DNA from: Thermoanaerobacteraceae bacterium
GTDB taxonomy: Bacteria > Bacillota > JADQBR01
Assembly: GCA_017656305.1 (NCBI GenBank)
Contig: JACDOG010000001.1
Coordinates: forward strand, 186,001 to 250,000
Direction of reading: 5' to 3'
DNA: 64,000 nucleotides
The notes under the pieces are model-generated. The model saw only the letters and a program-made list of their open reading frames with translations, was not told the DNA's origin and ran no database searches. How positions within the stretch are numbered: the stretch's first letter is position 1; every line of letters starts with the position of its first letter. Below are positions 1 through 9,545 of this stretch, piece by piece. The translations under genes were made by a program, and so were the position numbers.

Positions 1-218
1 TGCAAAAAAACTATCCAACTAAGTCAAATAGCAACTGCAAGCCTACAGGTGTTACAGCATGATACAAATGTGTTTAAATTTAACATCACCTTTTTCCTGT
101 TATGGTTAATGGACTAGCAACATTAAAGGGTAGCCCTCATCCACACTTTACCAATAATATAATGGGTCGTAAGTCAGATCATCCAGGTGATCTATTTTTG
201 CAACGCTAGTGATTACCA
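1..218. other. Intergenic stretch, no gene recognised
   Basis: AT-rich sequence between the window edge and the terminator of the mutase operon. I see no convincing reading frame with a ribosome site on either strand and no clear promoter. It probably separates the mutase operon from a gene outside the window. Confidence 0.5.
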
Positions 219-249
219 ATAAAAAAAAAAAACGCAGCCTAATAGCTGC
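219..249 (-). terminator. Rho-independent terminator of the mutase/beta-oxidation operon
   Basis: On the minus strand a GCAGC / GCTGC stem with a six-base loop (234-249) is followed by a run of twelve T. It lies about 50 bases after the stop codon of the small mutase subunit, so it should end the thl-hbd-acd-acd-cobO-mcm transcript. Confidence 0.8.
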
Positions 250-299
250 ACAGGTTATTGTTAAAACGCCTTATCTTAATACGGTGGAGAATTTAATAC

Positions 300-701
300 T
301 CAATCTACCTTTACATGCTCCTTAATCCAGTCCACAATTTTGTCCGTAGGTGTACCGGGAGTAAACAGCGCATCAGCTGACTTTTCCTCCAGCAGTTGCT
401 GTAAATCATCCTGGGGGATAGTACCTCCCCCAATCAGCAAAATGTTTTCCCCATCATTTTCGTTTAACAACTTACGAATTTTCGGAAACAGGGTCATGTG
501 TGCCCCGGACAGAATGCTTAGGCCCACCACGTCCACATCTTCCTGAATGGCCGCCGCTACCACCTGCTGCGGCGTTTGGTGCAACCCGGTGTAAATTACT
601 TCCATCCCAGCATCCCGCAGTGCCCGCGCAACCACTTTAACCCCGCGGTCGTGACCATCCAGCCCGGGCTTTGCCATCAATACCCTGATTTTTCTACCCA
701 T
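300..701 (-). CDS. mcmA2: Methylmalonyl-CoA mutase, small (cobalamin-binding) subunit
   Basis: Binds adenosylcobalamin for the separate catalytic subunit encoded just upstream; together they interconvert succinyl-CoA and (R)-methylmalonyl-CoA. The 133-residue product is a complete B12-binding domain: [15 protein letters not shown] near the N-terminus carries the D-x-H-x-x-G cobalamin-ligand motif, followed by the S-x-L (LSILSG) and GGG (IGGGTIP) motifs that cradle the nucleotide tail. Start placed at the ATG at 701 because GGGAGG sits seven bases upstream; a longer frame to 746 would overlap the preceding gene and has no ribosome site. The gap to the large-subunit stop is 13 bases, so the two are co-translated. 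The split-subunit form is usual in archaea and Firmicutes. Last gene of its operon. Confidence 0.92.
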   Translation of the reverse strand: MGRKIRVLMAKPGLDGHDRGVKVVARALRDAGMEVIYTGLHQTPQQVVAAAIQEDVDVVGLSILSGAHMTLFPKIRKLLNENDGENILLIGGGTIPQDDLQQLLEEKSADALFTPGTPTDKIVDWIKEHVKVD

Positions 702-714
702 AATCGCACCTCCC

Positions 715-2376
715 TTAAAACATGGGTTGTTCTTTGTACTCGCCAAACACCGACTTCAACTCTTGCACAATTTCACCCAAAGTAGCATAAGCCCTTACTG
801 CATCCAGTATATACGGAATTAAATTTTCCTTTGATTGCGCCGCCTTTTTCATGGCACTTAAGGTATTTTGCACAGCCACGTTATCCCGGGTACGTCTTAA
901 TTCCGCGACTTTTTGTTTTTGCTTTTCTTCCACAGCTGGATCGATCTTTAAGATTTCAATTTCCAGTTCCTCGTCCGGGTTGACATACTCGTTGACACCA
1001 ACGATAATTCTTTCCTTTTTCTCGATAGCCCGCTGGTATTCGTAAGCAGCATCGGCTATCTCCTGCTGGAAGAAACCTTTCTCAATAGCCTTCAGTACGC
1101 CGCCCAGTCTTTCAATTTTCTCAAAATATTTTTCCGCTTCAGCTTCCATTTCGTTTGTCAGGCTTTCAACAAAATACGAACCGGCCAGCGGGTCGATGGT
1201 ATTTGTCACACCCGTTTCATAAGCGATAATTTGCTGCGTTCTTAAGGCAATTTGTACCGCTTTTTCGGTGGGCAGGGCCAGAACTTCATCCATGGAGTTG
1301 GTATGCAGGGACTGGGTACCTCCAAGAACTGCAGCAAGCGCCTCAAAAGCCGTACGGACAATGTTATTTTCCGGCTGCTCAGCCGTTAACGAACAACCTG
1401 CTGTTTGCGTATGGAATCGCATCAGCCAGGAGCGCGGATTCTTGGCACCGTATTTTTCCTTCATGCGTTTGGCCCAGATTCTTCTGGCTGCACGGTACTT
1501 GGCAATTTCTTCAAAGAAATCCATGTGCGAATTAAAGAAGAAGGACAACCGTGGTGCAAAATCATCCACATCCAACCCGGCCTCAATACCAGCTTCTACA
1601 TAAGCAAACCCGTCTGCCAGGGTAAATGCCAGTTCCTGAACCGCGGTTGCACCGGCTTCCCGAATGTGGTAGCCGCTAATACTGATGGTATTCCACTTGG
1701 GCACATGTTTTGAAGCATATTCAAAAATATCCGTGATAATCCGCATGGAAGGTTCCGGCGGGAAAATCCAGGATTTCTGCGCAATATATTCTTTTAAAAT
1801 GTCGTTCTGAATAGTGCCCCGTAATTTTTCCGAAGGCACCCCCTGTTTTTCGGCAGTGGCAATGTACATGGCCCATAAAATGGCCGCCGGACCGTTAATG
1901 GTCATAGAAGTACTTACTTTATCCAGCGGAATGCCATCAAACAATACTTCCATATCCGCCAGGGAATCTATGGCCACACCGCACCGGCCTACTTCCCCTT
2001 CGGAAAAGGGATGGTCGGAGTCATAGCCCATTAAAGTGGGCATGTCAAATGCCACACTCAATCCGGTTTGCCCCTTTTCCAAAAGAAATTTGTAACGCTG
2101 GTTGGATTCTTCTGCCGTAGCAAAACCGGCAAACTGTCGCATGGTCCACAGCCTACCCCGGTACATTGTCGGTTGTACGCCTCTTGTAAAGGGATACTCA
2201 CCGGGAAAACCCAAGTCCCGCTGGTAATCCAGGTCTTTCACGTCTGCCGGTGTATATAATTCCTTTATGGGTTTTTGAGAAACTGTGACAAATTTTACGT
2301 CCCGGTGCTTACCCTTGCCGTACTTCTCTTCATGCCACCGCTGGTATTCCTGTTGAATTTCTTCCAGCTTACTCAT
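715..2376 (-). CDS. mcmA1: Methylmalonyl-CoA mutase, large (catalytic) subunit
   Basis: Catalytic TIM-barrel subunit of adenosylcobalamin-dependent methylmalonyl-CoA mutase, about 553 residues and without its own B12 domain. Visible family blocks: [76 protein letters not shown]. The Tyr of PTMYRGR and the Arg of PSMRI correspond to Tyr89 and Arg207 of the Propionibacterium enzyme, which hold the methylmalonyl carboxylate; isobutyryl-CoA mutases have Phe and Gln there, so methylmalonyl-CoA is the better substrate call. Start placed at the ATG at 2376, nine bases after a GGGGGG ribosome site; the ATG three codons earlier touches that site. Sits after cobO, which makes its cofactor. Either reaction direction (propionate oxidation or formation) is possible. 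Confidence 0.9.
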   Translation of the reverse strand: MSKLEEIQQEYQRWHEEKYGKGKHRDVKFVTVSQKPIKELYTPADVKDLDYQRDLGFPGEYPFTRGVQPTMYRGRLWTMRQFAGFATAEESNQRYKFLLEKGQTGLSVAFDMPTLMGYDSDHPFSEGEVGRCGVAIDSLADMEVLFDGIPLDKVSTSMTINGPAAILWAMYIATAEKQGVPSEKLRGTIQNDILKEYIAQKSWIFPPEPSMRIITDIFEYASKHVPKWNTISISGYHIREAGATAVQELAFTLADGFAYVEAGIEAGLDVDDFAPRLSFFFNSHMDFFEEIAKYRAARRIWAKRMKEKYGAKNPRSWLMRFHTQTAGCSLTAEQPENNIVRTAFEALAAVLGGTQSLHTNSMDEVLALPTEKAVQIALRTQQIIAYETGVTNTIDPLAGSYFVESLTNEMEAEAEKYFEKIERLGGVLKAIEKGFFQQEIADAAYEYQRAIEKKERIIVGVNEYVNPDEELEIEILKIDPAVEEKQKQKVAELRRTRDNVAVQNTLSAMKKAAQSKENLIPYILDAVRAYATLGEIVQELKSVFGEYKEQPMF

Positions 2377-2398
2377 AACCTGCATCCCCCCAACTAAA

Positions 2399-2929
2399 TT
2401 AATATTCGATGCCTTCCCGGGCAGCTACGCCGCTATAATAATGGTGCTTGTAATCCTCAATCACGCTGACCAGATCAGCCTCCTCCAGCAACTTTTTCGG
2501 AGCATAGCGCCCGGTAATGATTAAGTCTAAATTTTCCGGCTTTTCGTGCAGTAAATTCCTTACCTGTTCCCAGGAAACAAGTCCAAAATCCAGTGCCACA
2601 TTTAGTTCGTCCAGTATTACCAGGTCGTAAATCCCGGATCTGATTACCTCGGCAGCCCGTTGTAGGCCTTTCTGCGCCCAGTCGATATCCACCCGGGCAG
2701 GATTATCGGAGTCGACAAATTCATGACGACCCCACTGTTCAATATCCAGCCCCGGAACTTTTCCGGCAAATATCACTTCACCGTAGTTAGGGCTGCCCTT
2801 CATGAACTGCAGCATAAATACTTTCTTGCCATGCCCCAGAAACCGTATAGCCTGGCCCAGAGCAGCCGTGGTCTTCCCTTTACCGTTTCCCGTATAGACC
2901 ATTACCAGTCCGCCAGCCAATTTTGTCAC
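2399..2929 (-). CDS. cobO: Cob(I)alamin / corrinoid adenosyltransferase, CobA(CobO/BtuR) type
   Basis: Transfers the 5'-deoxyadenosyl group of ATP to reduced corrinoids, giving adenosylcobalamin. The 176-residue protein has the family's N-terminal P-loop [12 protein letters not shown] (about residues 14-25), the [10 protein letters not shown] block, the Walker-B-like [15 protein letters not shown] and the closing [18 protein letters not shown]. Its position between acyl-CoA dehydrogenase and the B12-dependent mutase suggests it charges the cofactor for that enzyme, though the CobA family also serves de novo synthesis. The GTG start directly follows the stop of the previous gene; a TTG three codons later (2920) has the better spaced AGGTG site, so the start is uncertain by nine bases. 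Confidence 0.88.
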   Translation of the reverse strand: MTKLAGGLVMVYTGNGKGKTTAALGQAIRFLGHGKKVFMLQFMKGSPNYGEVIFAGKVPGLDIEQWGRHEFVDSDNPARVDIDWAQKGLQRAAEVIRSGIYDLVILDELNVALDFGLVSWEQVRNLLHEKPENLDLIITGRYAPKKLLEEADLVSVIEDYKHHYYSGVAAREGIEY

Positions 2930-4069
2930 CTACTTGAGAAGGTTGGAGGCGATGACAATACGCTGTACTTCGCTGGTGCCTTCGTATATTTCCGTGATCT
3001 TGGCATCTCGCATCATTCGTTCAACCGGGTATTCCCTGGTATAGCCGTACCCGCCCAATATCTGCACAGCCTTGATGGTAACTTCCATGGCAGTTTCCGA
3101 GGCAAATAGTTTTGCCATGGCAGCCTCTTTACTGAACCGCTCGCCGATGCTTTCCAGGTATGCTGCTCGATACACCAGCAGGCGCGCCGCTTCAATTTTT
3201 GTCGCCATATCCGCAAGCATAAATTGAATACCCTGGAAGCTGCTGATGGGCTGCCCAAACTGAACCCTTTCCTTACTGTACTTCAAGGCCTGGTCAAGAG
3301 CTCCCTGAGCAATGCCCACAGCCTGTGCGCCAATACCTATCCGGCCGCCGTCCAAAGTTGAGAGAGCAATTTTAAATCCCTGGCCCAATTCACCCAGCAA
3401 GTTTTCCTTGGGAATCCGGCAATCTTCAAATACCAGTTCCATGGTAGTGGAGGCACGTATACCCATTTTCTCTTCCTTCTTACCAAAACTAAAACCCGGT
3501 GTGCCTTTCTCAACGATGAATGCGCTGATACCCCTGTGGCCTTTTGACTTGTCGGTCACTGCAGTGACAACGTATATTTCCGCTTCACCGCCGTTGGTAA
3601 TGAAGATCTTTGAACCGTTTAACACCCATTCATCGCCGTCCAACACGGCAGTGGTTTTGGTGTTGCTGGCATCGGAACCGGCAGAAGGTTCGGTAAGTCC
3701 GAAGGCACCGATTTTTTCTCCCTTGGCCAAAGGCGTCAGGTATTTCTTCTTTTGCTCTTCTGTACCGTAGGCGTAAATGGGCCAGCTGCACAGCGATACA
3801 TGGGCAGACAGTGTTACACCTGTGGACGCGCACACCCGCGACAATTCCTCCACGGCGATGGCATAACTGATGTAGTCGGAACCGGCACCGCCGTATTCTT
3901 CCGGAAAGGGTATTCCTGTCAGCCCCAATTCCGCCATGGCATTAAACAGGCTGCGATCAAATTGCTCTTTTTCATCACGTTCGGCAGCTCCGGGAGCAAC
4001 TTCGTTCTCGGCAAAGTTGCGCACCATATCACGTAGCATTTCCTGTTCTTCTGTCAGTTGAAATTTCAT
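2930..4069 (-). CDS. Acyl-CoA dehydrogenase (short-chain/butyryl-CoA type), copy 1
   Basis: FAD enzyme of beta-oxidation that forms the trans-2,3 double bond of acyl-CoA and passes electrons to ETF. The 379-residue sequence has the full family layout: helical N-domain ([19 protein letters not shown]), flavin-binding middle ([24 protein letters not shown]) and C-terminal helical domain with [20 protein letters not shown]. The catalytic Glu expected in [10 protein letters not shown] is present, as in butyryl-CoA dehydrogenases. ATG at 4069 follows GAGGG. Clearly related to the next gene upstream (similar length, co-linear motifs), so the pair arose by duplication. Substrate chain length cannot be read from sequence alone. 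Confidence 0.9.
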   Translation of the reverse strand: MKFQLTEEQEMLRDMVRNFAENEVAPGAAERDEKEQFDRSLFNAMAELGLTGIPFPEEYGGAGSDYISYAIAVEELSRVCASTGVTLSAHVSLCSWPIYAYGTEEQKKKYLTPLAKGEKIGAFGLTEPSAGSDASNTKTTAVLDGDEWVLNGSKIFITNGGEAEIYVVTAVTDKSKGHRGISAFIVEKGTPGFSFGKKEEKMGIRASTTMELVFEDCRIPKENLLGELGQGFKIALSTLDGGRIGIGAQAVGIAQGALDQALKYSKERVQFGQPISSFQGIQFMLADMATKIEAARLLVYRAAYLESIGERFSKEAAMAKLFASETAMEVTIKAVQILGGYGYTREYPVERMMRDAKITEIYEGTSEVQRIVIASNLLK

Positions 4070-4087
4070 GTTTTCATCCCTCGCTTG

Positions 4088-5227
4088 TTATTTTAATAAC
4101 TGTCGTGCAATAACCAACCTTTGAATCTGGTTGGTCCCCTCATAAATCTGAGTCGCTTTAGCATCACGCATGTAGCGTTCAACCGGGTATTCCTGCATGT
4201 ACCCGTACCCGCCGTACAGCTGTACGGCATCTACAGCAACCTTCATGGCAGTATCGGCGGCAAACATTTTTGCCATTGAAGCCTGTTTGCTGTGATCCAG
4301 GCCGTGTTCCTTGCGATAGGCCGCCTGGTAGACCAGCAGCCGGGCCGCTTCAATTTGCGTGGCCATGTCTGCCAGCATAAACTGTACAGCCTGAAACTCG
4401 GCAATCTGCCTGCCAAACTGTTCCCGCTGCTGCGTGTACTCCCTGGCTGCATCAAAAGCAGCCTGGGCGATACCTACCGCCTGTGCGCCAATTCCGATAC
4501 GACCGCCGTCCAGCAGGGACATGGCGATGTGAAAGCCCTGTCCTTCTTTTCCCAGCAGGTTTTCCTTGGGCACCTTGGCATCTTCAAAAAACAGCTGGCA
4601 GGTACTTGATGAATGCAGTCCCAGTTTTTTTTCGGGTGGGCCGATCTTTAATCCCGGTGTGTCCTTTTCAACAATGAAAGCAGATATACCCCTGGTTCCC
4701 GCGTCCTTGTCGGTAACTGCCATGACCGTGTAGACATCCGCATGGCCAGCATTGGTAATAAAGATTTTTGATCCGTTTAGAACGTAATGGTCCCCTTCTA
4801 ATCTTGCCGTAGTGCGTATTTTTGCCGCATCGGACCCGGCATTGGGTTCCGTTAGGGCAAATGCTCCTAACATCTTACCCTGGGCTAACTGCGGAACATA
4901 CTTCTGTTTTTGTTCTTCCGTTCCAAAATAGAGAATGGGAAAAGTACCGACGGAAGTATGGACCGCCAGAATTACCCCTAAAGACGCGCTGGCCCTGGAT
5001 ATTTCCTCAATGGCAATTACATAAGATAAAAAGTCTGCTCCCGCTCCGCCGTATTCCGGCGGAATGGGTATGCCCATTAGGTCCAGTTGTGCCATTTGTT
5101 TAATTAAATCCGCCGGAAATTTATGAGCCTGGTCATATTCCTGCGCCCGAGGTTCAATCTCTTTCCTGGCAAAGTCTCTTACCAAATCCCGCATCATTTT
5201 TTGTTCTTCAGTCAGTTGAAAATCCAC
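4088..5227 (-). CDS. Acyl-CoA dehydrogenase (short-chain/butyryl-CoA type), copy 2
   Basis: Paralogue of the next gene downstream with the same role in beta-oxidation. Seen in the sequence: [68 protein letters not shown] and the active-site block IYEGTNQIQR with its Glu. I chose the GTG at 5227 as start because AAGGAGG lies about nine bases upstream and the protein then begins where its paralogue does; the frame extends to 5251 without support. A second dehydrogenase next to a mutase may mean that two different acyl-CoAs (for example butyryl- and a branched- or propionyl-type) are handled, which is inference. Confidence 0.9.
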   Translation of the reverse strand: MDFQLTEEQKMMRDLVRDFARKEIEPRAQEYDQAHKFPADLIKQMAQLDLMGIPIPPEYGGAGADFLSYVIAIEEISRASASLGVILAVHTSVGTFPILYFGTEEQKQKYVPQLAQGKMLGAFALTEPNAGSDAAKIRTTARLEGDHYVLNGSKIFITNAGHADVYTVMAVTDKDAGTRGISAFIVEKDTPGLKIGPPEKKLGLHSSSTCQLFFEDAKVPKENLLGKEGQGFHIAMSLLDGGRIGIGAQAVGIAQAAFDAAREYTQQREQFGRQIAEFQAVQFMLADMATQIEAARLLVYQAAYRKEHGLDHSKQASMAKMFAADTAMKVAVDAVQLYGGYGYMQEYPVERYMRDAKATQIYEGTNQIQRLVIARQLLK

Positions 5228-5257
5228 GAAGCACCCCTCCTTTTTCTGCAAACCGAT

Positions 5258-6109
5258 TTACGTGTAATCATAAAATCCTTTCTTTGTCTTTCGCCCCAAC
5301 CAACCAGCCTGCACATACTGTCGCAACAGCGGGCAAGGACGGTATTTGGAATCACCAAAACCCTGGTGCAGCACTTCCATGATAGCCAGGCAGGTATCCA
5401 GACCGATCAAATCAGCCAGTGCCAGCGGGCCCATGGGATGGTTGGCACCCAGCTTCATCACCTCGTCTACAGCCTCCGGCGTCGCCACTCCTTCATACAC
5501 GGCATAAATAGCCTCGTTGATCATGGGCATCAACACCCTGTTGGAGACAAAACCGGGAAAATCATTGACCATAACTGGAGTTTTGCCCATCTGTTTGCTG
5601 AGCTGGACAATACCATCAGCGGTCTCGTCACTGGTTGCCAGCCCTCTGATAACCTCAATCAGTTTCATCACCGGCACGGGATTCATAAAGTGCATCCCGA
5701 TAAACCTGTCAGGCCGGTTGGTCGCCCCGGCCAGCTGTGTTATCGGTATGGATGACGTATTGCTGGCAAACACCGTTTCCGCCGGGCAGATCTGGTCCAG
5801 TTGCTGGAACACGTTGGTTTTGATATCCAAATTTTCAACCACAGCCTCTATAACCAGATCCACGTCTGACCCGTCCTCCAGTGTTAACGACGGGGTAATT
5901 CGGGACAATATCTGGTTTGCAAAGTCATTGCTAATTTTTCCTTTTTGCACGCTCCGCTGTAAATTCTTTTCGATAACTGCCAGACCTTTGTTGACATACT
6001 CTTCTTTCAAATCGTTAAGTTTAACGTCCAGACCAGCTTGAGAAGCTACCTGGGCAATGCCTGCTCCCATCTGGCCCGCTCCCACAACTAATACCTTGTT
6101 AAAGTTCAT
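5258..6109 (-). CDS. hbd: 3-hydroxybutyryl-CoA dehydrogenase
   Basis: NAD(P)-dependent oxidation of 3-hydroxyacyl-CoA to acetoacetyl-CoA, third step of beta-oxidation (or the reverse in butyrate formation). 283 residues, the usual length for a free-standing clostridial Hbd. N-terminal Rossmann fold [20 protein letters not shown], then [13 protein letters not shown] with the conserved Ser, [20 protein letters not shown] with the catalytic His, and the C-terminal helical domain [16 protein letters not shown] at 6109 is preceded by GGGAGG. It follows thiolase by 14 bases. No enoyl-CoA hydratase gene, needed between the dehydrogenases and this enzyme, is in the operon. Confidence 0.93.
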   Translation of the reverse strand: MNFNKVLVVGAGQMGAGIAQVASQAGLDVKLNDLKEEYVNKGLAVIEKNLQRSVQKGKISNDFANQILSRITPSLTLEDGSDVDLVIEAVVENLDIKTNVFQQLDQICPAETVFASNTSSIPITQLAGATNRPDRFIGMHFMNPVPVMKLIEVIRGLATSDETADGIVQLSKQMGKTPVMVNDFPGFVSNRVLMPMINEAIYAVYEGVATPEAVDEVMKLGANHPMGPLALADLIGLDTCLAIMEVLHQGFGDSKYRPCPLLRQYVQAGWLGRKTKKGFYDYT

Positions 6110-6123
6110 TTCGTCTACCTCCC

Positions 6124-7320
6124 TTAGTCAACTTGTAATATCATAGCATCTCCTTGGGCTCCACCGCCGCATATGGCTGCCAGCCCAATACCGCCACCCC
6201 TGCGGCGCAGTTCATAAATCAAGGTCATGACAATCCTTGCTCCGCTGGCGCCTATGGGATGCCCGAAAGCAATGGCGCCTCCATTGACATTTACTTTTTC
6301 CGGATCCCACCCGGTAATTTGACCACTGGTAAGAACCACCGCAGCAAATGCTTCGTTAGCTTCAATCAAATCCACATCGTCAATGGTCATTCCCAGCTTT
6401 TTCAGCAGCTTGTTGCTGGCCAACCCGGGAACCTTGGCTATATAGGTGGGCTCCGCTGCGACGCTAGTGTGTCCCAAAATGCGGGCCAGCGGCTTTAAAC
6501 CTAATTCCCTGGCCTTTTCGGCAGACATGACCAGCACACTGGCCGCACCATCGTTAATTCCCGGGGCATTTCCTGCCGTCACGGTTCCTTCCCGATCAAA
6601 TACGGGGGGTAACTTGCTCAATTTTTCCATACTTGTATCCGGCCTGGGTGCTTCATCTCTGTCAACCAGCACCGGGTCTCCCTTTTTCTGGGGAACAGAA
6701 ACCGGTACGATTTCATCATCTAACTTGCCTTCCTCCATTGCCTTGACGGCACGCTGGTGGCTGCGTAGCGCCCAACGGTCCTGTTCTTCCCGCGAAATGC
6801 CGAACTCCTTGGCCACGGTGCTGCCATGAACGGCCATATGCACATTGTGAAAGGCACAGGTAAGACCATCGTAAACCATCAGGTCAATCAGTTTACCGTC
6901 ACCCATCCGGTGTCCCCAGCGCGCTTTGGGTACAGCATAGGGAGCCTGGCTCATGCTTTCCATTCCGCCGGCCACAATAATGTCCGCCTCGCCGGCACGA
7001 ATGAACATGTCAGCCATGCTGATGGCCCTTAAAGAAGATATACAAACCTTATTGATGGTATCTGAAGGTACTTCTTCCGGCAATCCGGCCTTGATGGAAG
7101 CCTGCCTGGACGGTATTTGTCCCGCTCCCCCCTGGAGCACCATACCCATCAGCACACAATCCACCATGTGACCGTCATTGTGCAAATTAGCCCGCTTCAA
7201 AACTTCTTTTATGGTAATTGCTCCCAGGTCTACAGCCGGCAGAGAACTAAGCTTACCGCCCAGTTTGCCAAAGGGCGTTCTTGCCGCACTGACTATTACC
7301 GTTTCCCTTGACTTAACCAT
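6124..7320 (-). CDS. Acetyl-CoA C-acetyltransferase (thiolase)
   Basis: Splits acetoacetyl-CoA into two acetyl-CoA (or condenses them), last step of beta-oxidation. The sequence has [15 protein letters not shown] at the N-terminus, nucleophile Cys in [53 protein letters not shown] with the catalytic His and [11 protein letters not shown] with the second Cys. About 398 residues, typical. Start set to the ATG at 7320, ten bases after AAAGGG; the GTG at 7329 touches that site. First gene of the operon, about 78 bases after the predicted sigma-54 transcription start, so it is likely switched on by the activator encoded at 9579-11315. Confidence 0.93.
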   Translation of the reverse strand: MVKSRETVIVSAARTPFGKLGGKLSSLPAVDLGAITIKEVLKRANLHNDGHMVDCVLMGMVLQGGAGQIPSRQASIKAGLPEEVPSDTINKVCISSLRAISMADMFIRAGEADIIVAGGMESMSQAPYAVPKARWGHRMGDGKLIDLMVYDGLTCAFHNVHMAVHGSTVAKEFGISREEQDRWALRSHQRAVKAMEEGKLDDEIVPVSVPQKKGDPVLVDRDEAPRPDTSMEKLSKLPPVFDREGTVTAGNAPGINDGAASVLVMSAEKARELGLKPLARILGHTSVAAEPTYIAKVPGLASNKLLKKLGMTIDDVDLIEANEAFAAVVLTSGQITGWDPEKVNVNGGAIAFGHPIGASGARIVMTLIYELRRRGGGIGLAAICGGGAQGDAMILQVD

Positions 7321-7409
7321 CTCAATCACCCTTTCATAAGTTAATTAACCTTACCCGTTACCTGCTGCCTAGATCATCCCCGGGTAATTCCTCTCATCCC
7401 CTATAAAAA

Positions 7410-7424
7410 GCAAGATATATGCCA
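7410..7424 (-). promoter_or_regulatory. Sigma-54 (-24/-12) promoter of the thiolase operon
   Basis: Read on the minus strand the site is TGGCATATATCTTGC: the GG and GC doublets are exactly ten bases apart, and YTGGCA and TTGCT match the sigma-54 consensus. Transcription should begin near 7398, about 78 bases before the thiolase ATG. An activator-type palindrome lies about 107 bp farther upstream. A nearly identical promoter precedes the acyl-CoA synthetase gene. Confidence 0.85.
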
Positions 7425-7520
7425 ACTCTCATTTCTATGATAAATTTCCATTTAAATTTAAACAGCTGAGGTTTCTATAAAGTTTCTCATACGTTTTTCC
7501 CCCGGAAACAGAGTGTACAC

Positions 7521-7542
7521 GTTTCTTGACATGTTAAGTATC
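7521..7542. promoter_or_regulatory. Candidate activator-binding palindrome (UAS) for the thiolase operon
   Basis: Imperfect 22-bp palindrome with core CTTGACATGTTAAG (7525-7538; 12 of 14 symmetric). It matches the stronger palindrome at 9546-9567 at 18 of 22 positions. Its centre lies 107.5 bp from the first base of the -24 element, a normal distance for an enhancer-binding protein. The likely ligand is the Fis-type helix-turn-helix of the activator at 9579-11315; that link is inference. Confidence 0.7.
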
Positions 7543-7558
7543 CAATACAGATAACCGG

Positions 7559-7591
7559 TAAAAAATTATGGCTGGCCAATTTTGACCAGCC
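7559..7591 (-). terminator. Rho-independent terminator after the acyl-CoA synthetase gene
   Basis: Minus-strand stem GGCTGGTC / GGCCAGCC with a six-base loop, followed by ATAATTTTTTA. It begins about ten bases after the synthetase stop codon, so this gene is monocistronic and separated from the thiolase operon, which has its own promoter. Confidence 0.85.
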
Positions 7592-7600
7592 CGATTTTTC

Positions 7601-9289
7601 CTATTCCTTATCCACTGCCGTTTCCTTTTCTGCTTTTTTCTCAGCTATTTGCTTCAGCTTGCGCTGCTTTTCTCTTTCTCTCAGCTCAACGCGGCGTATC
7701 TTACCGCTTACCGTCTTCGGCAAGCTGGATACGAATTCAATTTCTCTGGGGTATTTATACGGTGCGGTTACATTTTTCACATAGTCCTGAAGTTCTTTCA
7801 CCAGCTCATCGGAAGGCTCGTATCCCGGTGCCAAAATGACAAATGCCTTGACTATTTCACCGCGCATTTCGTCAGGACTAGCTACTACTGCCGACTCAGC
7901 GACTGCCGGGTGCTCCACCAGTGCACTTTCCACTTCAAACGGTCCAATGCGGTAACCTGAGCTAATGATGACATCATCGGCCCTACCTACAAACCAGAAA
8001 TAGCCGTCTTCGTCTTTAACCGCCCGGTCCCCGGTAATGTACCAGTCACCTCTTACCGTTGCTGCCGTGCGCTCGGGATCATTCCAGTATTCCTTAAACA
8101 AGCCCACCGGCCTATTCGGCTTAATACGAACGGCAATATCACCTTCCTGTCCGGGCTCCAGTTCATTGCCGTTTTCATCAATTACGGAAACATAGAATCC
8201 GGGTGACGGCTTACCCATGGAGCCGTACTTCACTTTCAGGCACGGGAAAGAACCCACCAGCAGTACACTTTCAGTTTGGCCATAGCCATCGCGGATAATG
8301 GTCCCCGTAGCTTCTTCCCAAACTTCAATTACTTCGGGGTTCAAAGGCTCACCGGCAGCAACACAGTGACGCAAAGTACTAAAGTTGTACTGCTTCAAAT
8401 CTTCCAAGACAAATACCCGGTATGCGGTAGGCGGTCCGCATAAGGTGGTAATAGGATATTTTTCCAACATTTCTAGGGTGCTCTTGGCATCAAACTTGCC
8501 AGTACTGTGGTGCACAAATACGGCAGCCCCCATATTCCAGGGTCCGAAGAAACTGCTCCAGGCAGCCTTGGCCCAGCCGGTATCGGACAAATTCCAGTGC
8601 AGGTCATCTGGGCGCAGGTCCAGCCAATATTTTCCGGTAATCTGGTGGCCAATTCCATAGGAAGCCTGGGTATGCACCGTCATTTTGGGATATCCTGTGG
8701 TTCCGGAAGTAAAAAAGAGCATTGCCGGGTCATCACTTCTGGTATTTTCCACAGTGAAGTCGGAAGAAGCCTTGCTTACCAGTTCTTCAAAAGATAGCCA
8801 ACCTTCACGATTGCCAACGACTATCTTTGTTTTTAACTGCGGTATCTCAGCCGCAATTTCATCTACCTTGGGCGCATTTTCCTCATCGGTAATAATGGCT
8901 ACGCCTTGGGAAGCCTCAAAACGATACTTGATGTCTTTTGGCTTGAGCTGTGAAGTACCTGGCATAATAATGGCACCAAGGCGCATCAGAGCCAGCATAC
9001 TTTCCCACCATTCCGGAACCCGGGGCAGCAGTAAAAATACCCTGTCACCTTTCCCGATACCCTGGTCTTTCAGCACGTTGGCAAGCTTGGACGAACGGAC
9101 TTTAAAATCGGAAAAGTTGAATTTCCGCTCGTTGCCATGGTCATCTACCCACCACATGGCCAGCTTGTCGTTTTCTTCCGCCCACTTGTCAACAACGTCC
9201 CGGGCAAAATTGAAATATTCCGGCACTTCCCATTTAAATTCCGCATAAGTCTTGTCATAATCTTCCATGTTATGTTTTCTTTGAGTCAT
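7601..9289 (-). CDS. AMP-forming acyl-CoA synthetase (medium-chain/acetyl-CoA synthetase-like)
   Basis: Activates a carboxylic acid with ATP and CoA through an acyl-adenylate. About 562 residues with ANL-family signatures: P-loop-like FFTSGTTGYPKM (A3), DGYGQTE (A5), YITGDRAVKDEDGYFWFVGR (A7-A8) with the hinge Asp, SGYRIGPFEVES, and PKTVSGKIRR with the catalytic Lys near the C-terminus. The sequence resembles the medium-chain (ACSM-like) branch more than Acs proper, so a short fatty acid such as propionate, butyrate or a branched acid is likely; the exact substrate is not readable. ATG at 9289 follows GGAGGG; upstream codons to 9331 lack support. It has its own sigma-54 promoter. Confidence 0.85.
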   Translation of the reverse strand: MTQRKHNMEDYDKTYAEFKWEVPEYFNFARDVVDKWAEENDKLAMWWVDDHGNERKFNFSDFKVRSSKLANVLKDQGIGKGDRVFLLLPRVPEWWESMLALMRLGAIIMPGTSQLKPKDIKYRFEASQGVAIITDEENAPKVDEIAAEIPQLKTKIVVGNREGWLSFEELVSKASSDFTVENTRSDDPAMLFFTSGTTGYPKMTVHTQASYGIGHQITGKYWLDLRPDDLHWNLSDTGWAKAAWSSFFGPWNMGAAVFVHHSTGKFDAKSTLEMLEKYPITTLCGPPTAYRVFVLEDLKQYNFSTLRHCVAAGEPLNPEVIEVWEEATGTIIRDGYGQTESVLLVGSFPCLKVKYGSMGKPSPGFYVSVIDENGNELEPGQEGDIAVRIKPNRPVGLFKEYWNDPERTAATVRGDWYITGDRAVKDEDGYFWFVGRADDVIISSGYRIGPFEVESALVEHPAVAESAVVASPDEMRGEIVKAFVILAPGYEPSDELVKELQDYVKNVTAPYKYPREIEFVSSLPKTVSGKIRRVELREREKQRKLKQIAEKKAEKETAVDKE

Positions 9290-9424
9290 TAATTTCCCTC
9301 CATTTCTGTTTTTTTTGTTGAACAAAAACAAACCGTTTTGGGCAGTATCACCTCCTGAATAATCTTAATTTACTAAATGTTCTAACTCTTAAGGTCGAAA
9401 AACAACTCCCCAGGATATCTACTA

Positions 9425-9439
9425 GCAATTTAAATGCCA
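9425..9439 (-). promoter_or_regulatory. Sigma-54 (-24/-12) promoter of the acyl-CoA synthetase gene
   Basis: Minus-strand sequence TGGCATTTAAATTGC, with GG and GC ten bases apart and flanks giving YTGGCA and TTGCT. Predicted transcription start near 9413, leaving a leader of about 124 bases. It is closely similar to the promoter at 7410-7424 (TGGCAT-TA-TTGCT shared). Confidence 0.87.
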
Positions 9440-9545
9440 GCAAGCAGTTCGATTCTTGCCAGGACACTTTCCCCTAATTTTTCAAGGATTTTGTCCGGCA
9501 TCCCCGCTGCCTTTTCCCGGTCAGTGCAGGATAAATTGTGTTTAA

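Noticed and set aside
715-2376. Isobutyryl-CoA mutase instead of methylmalonyl-CoA mutase
   Set aside because: The butyrate-type neighbours suggested it, but the sequence keeps the Tyr and Arg that bind the methylmalonyl carboxylate rather than Phe and Gln.
5123-5755. 210-codon plus-strand frame
   Set aside because: Antisense to the second acyl-CoA dehydrogenase and hbd, no family resemblance; a shadow of the real genes.
9432-9465. Second TGGCA...TTGC pair just upstream of the synthetase promoter
   Set aside because: The GG to GC spacing is 13 rather than 10 bases, which sigma-54 does not tolerate.
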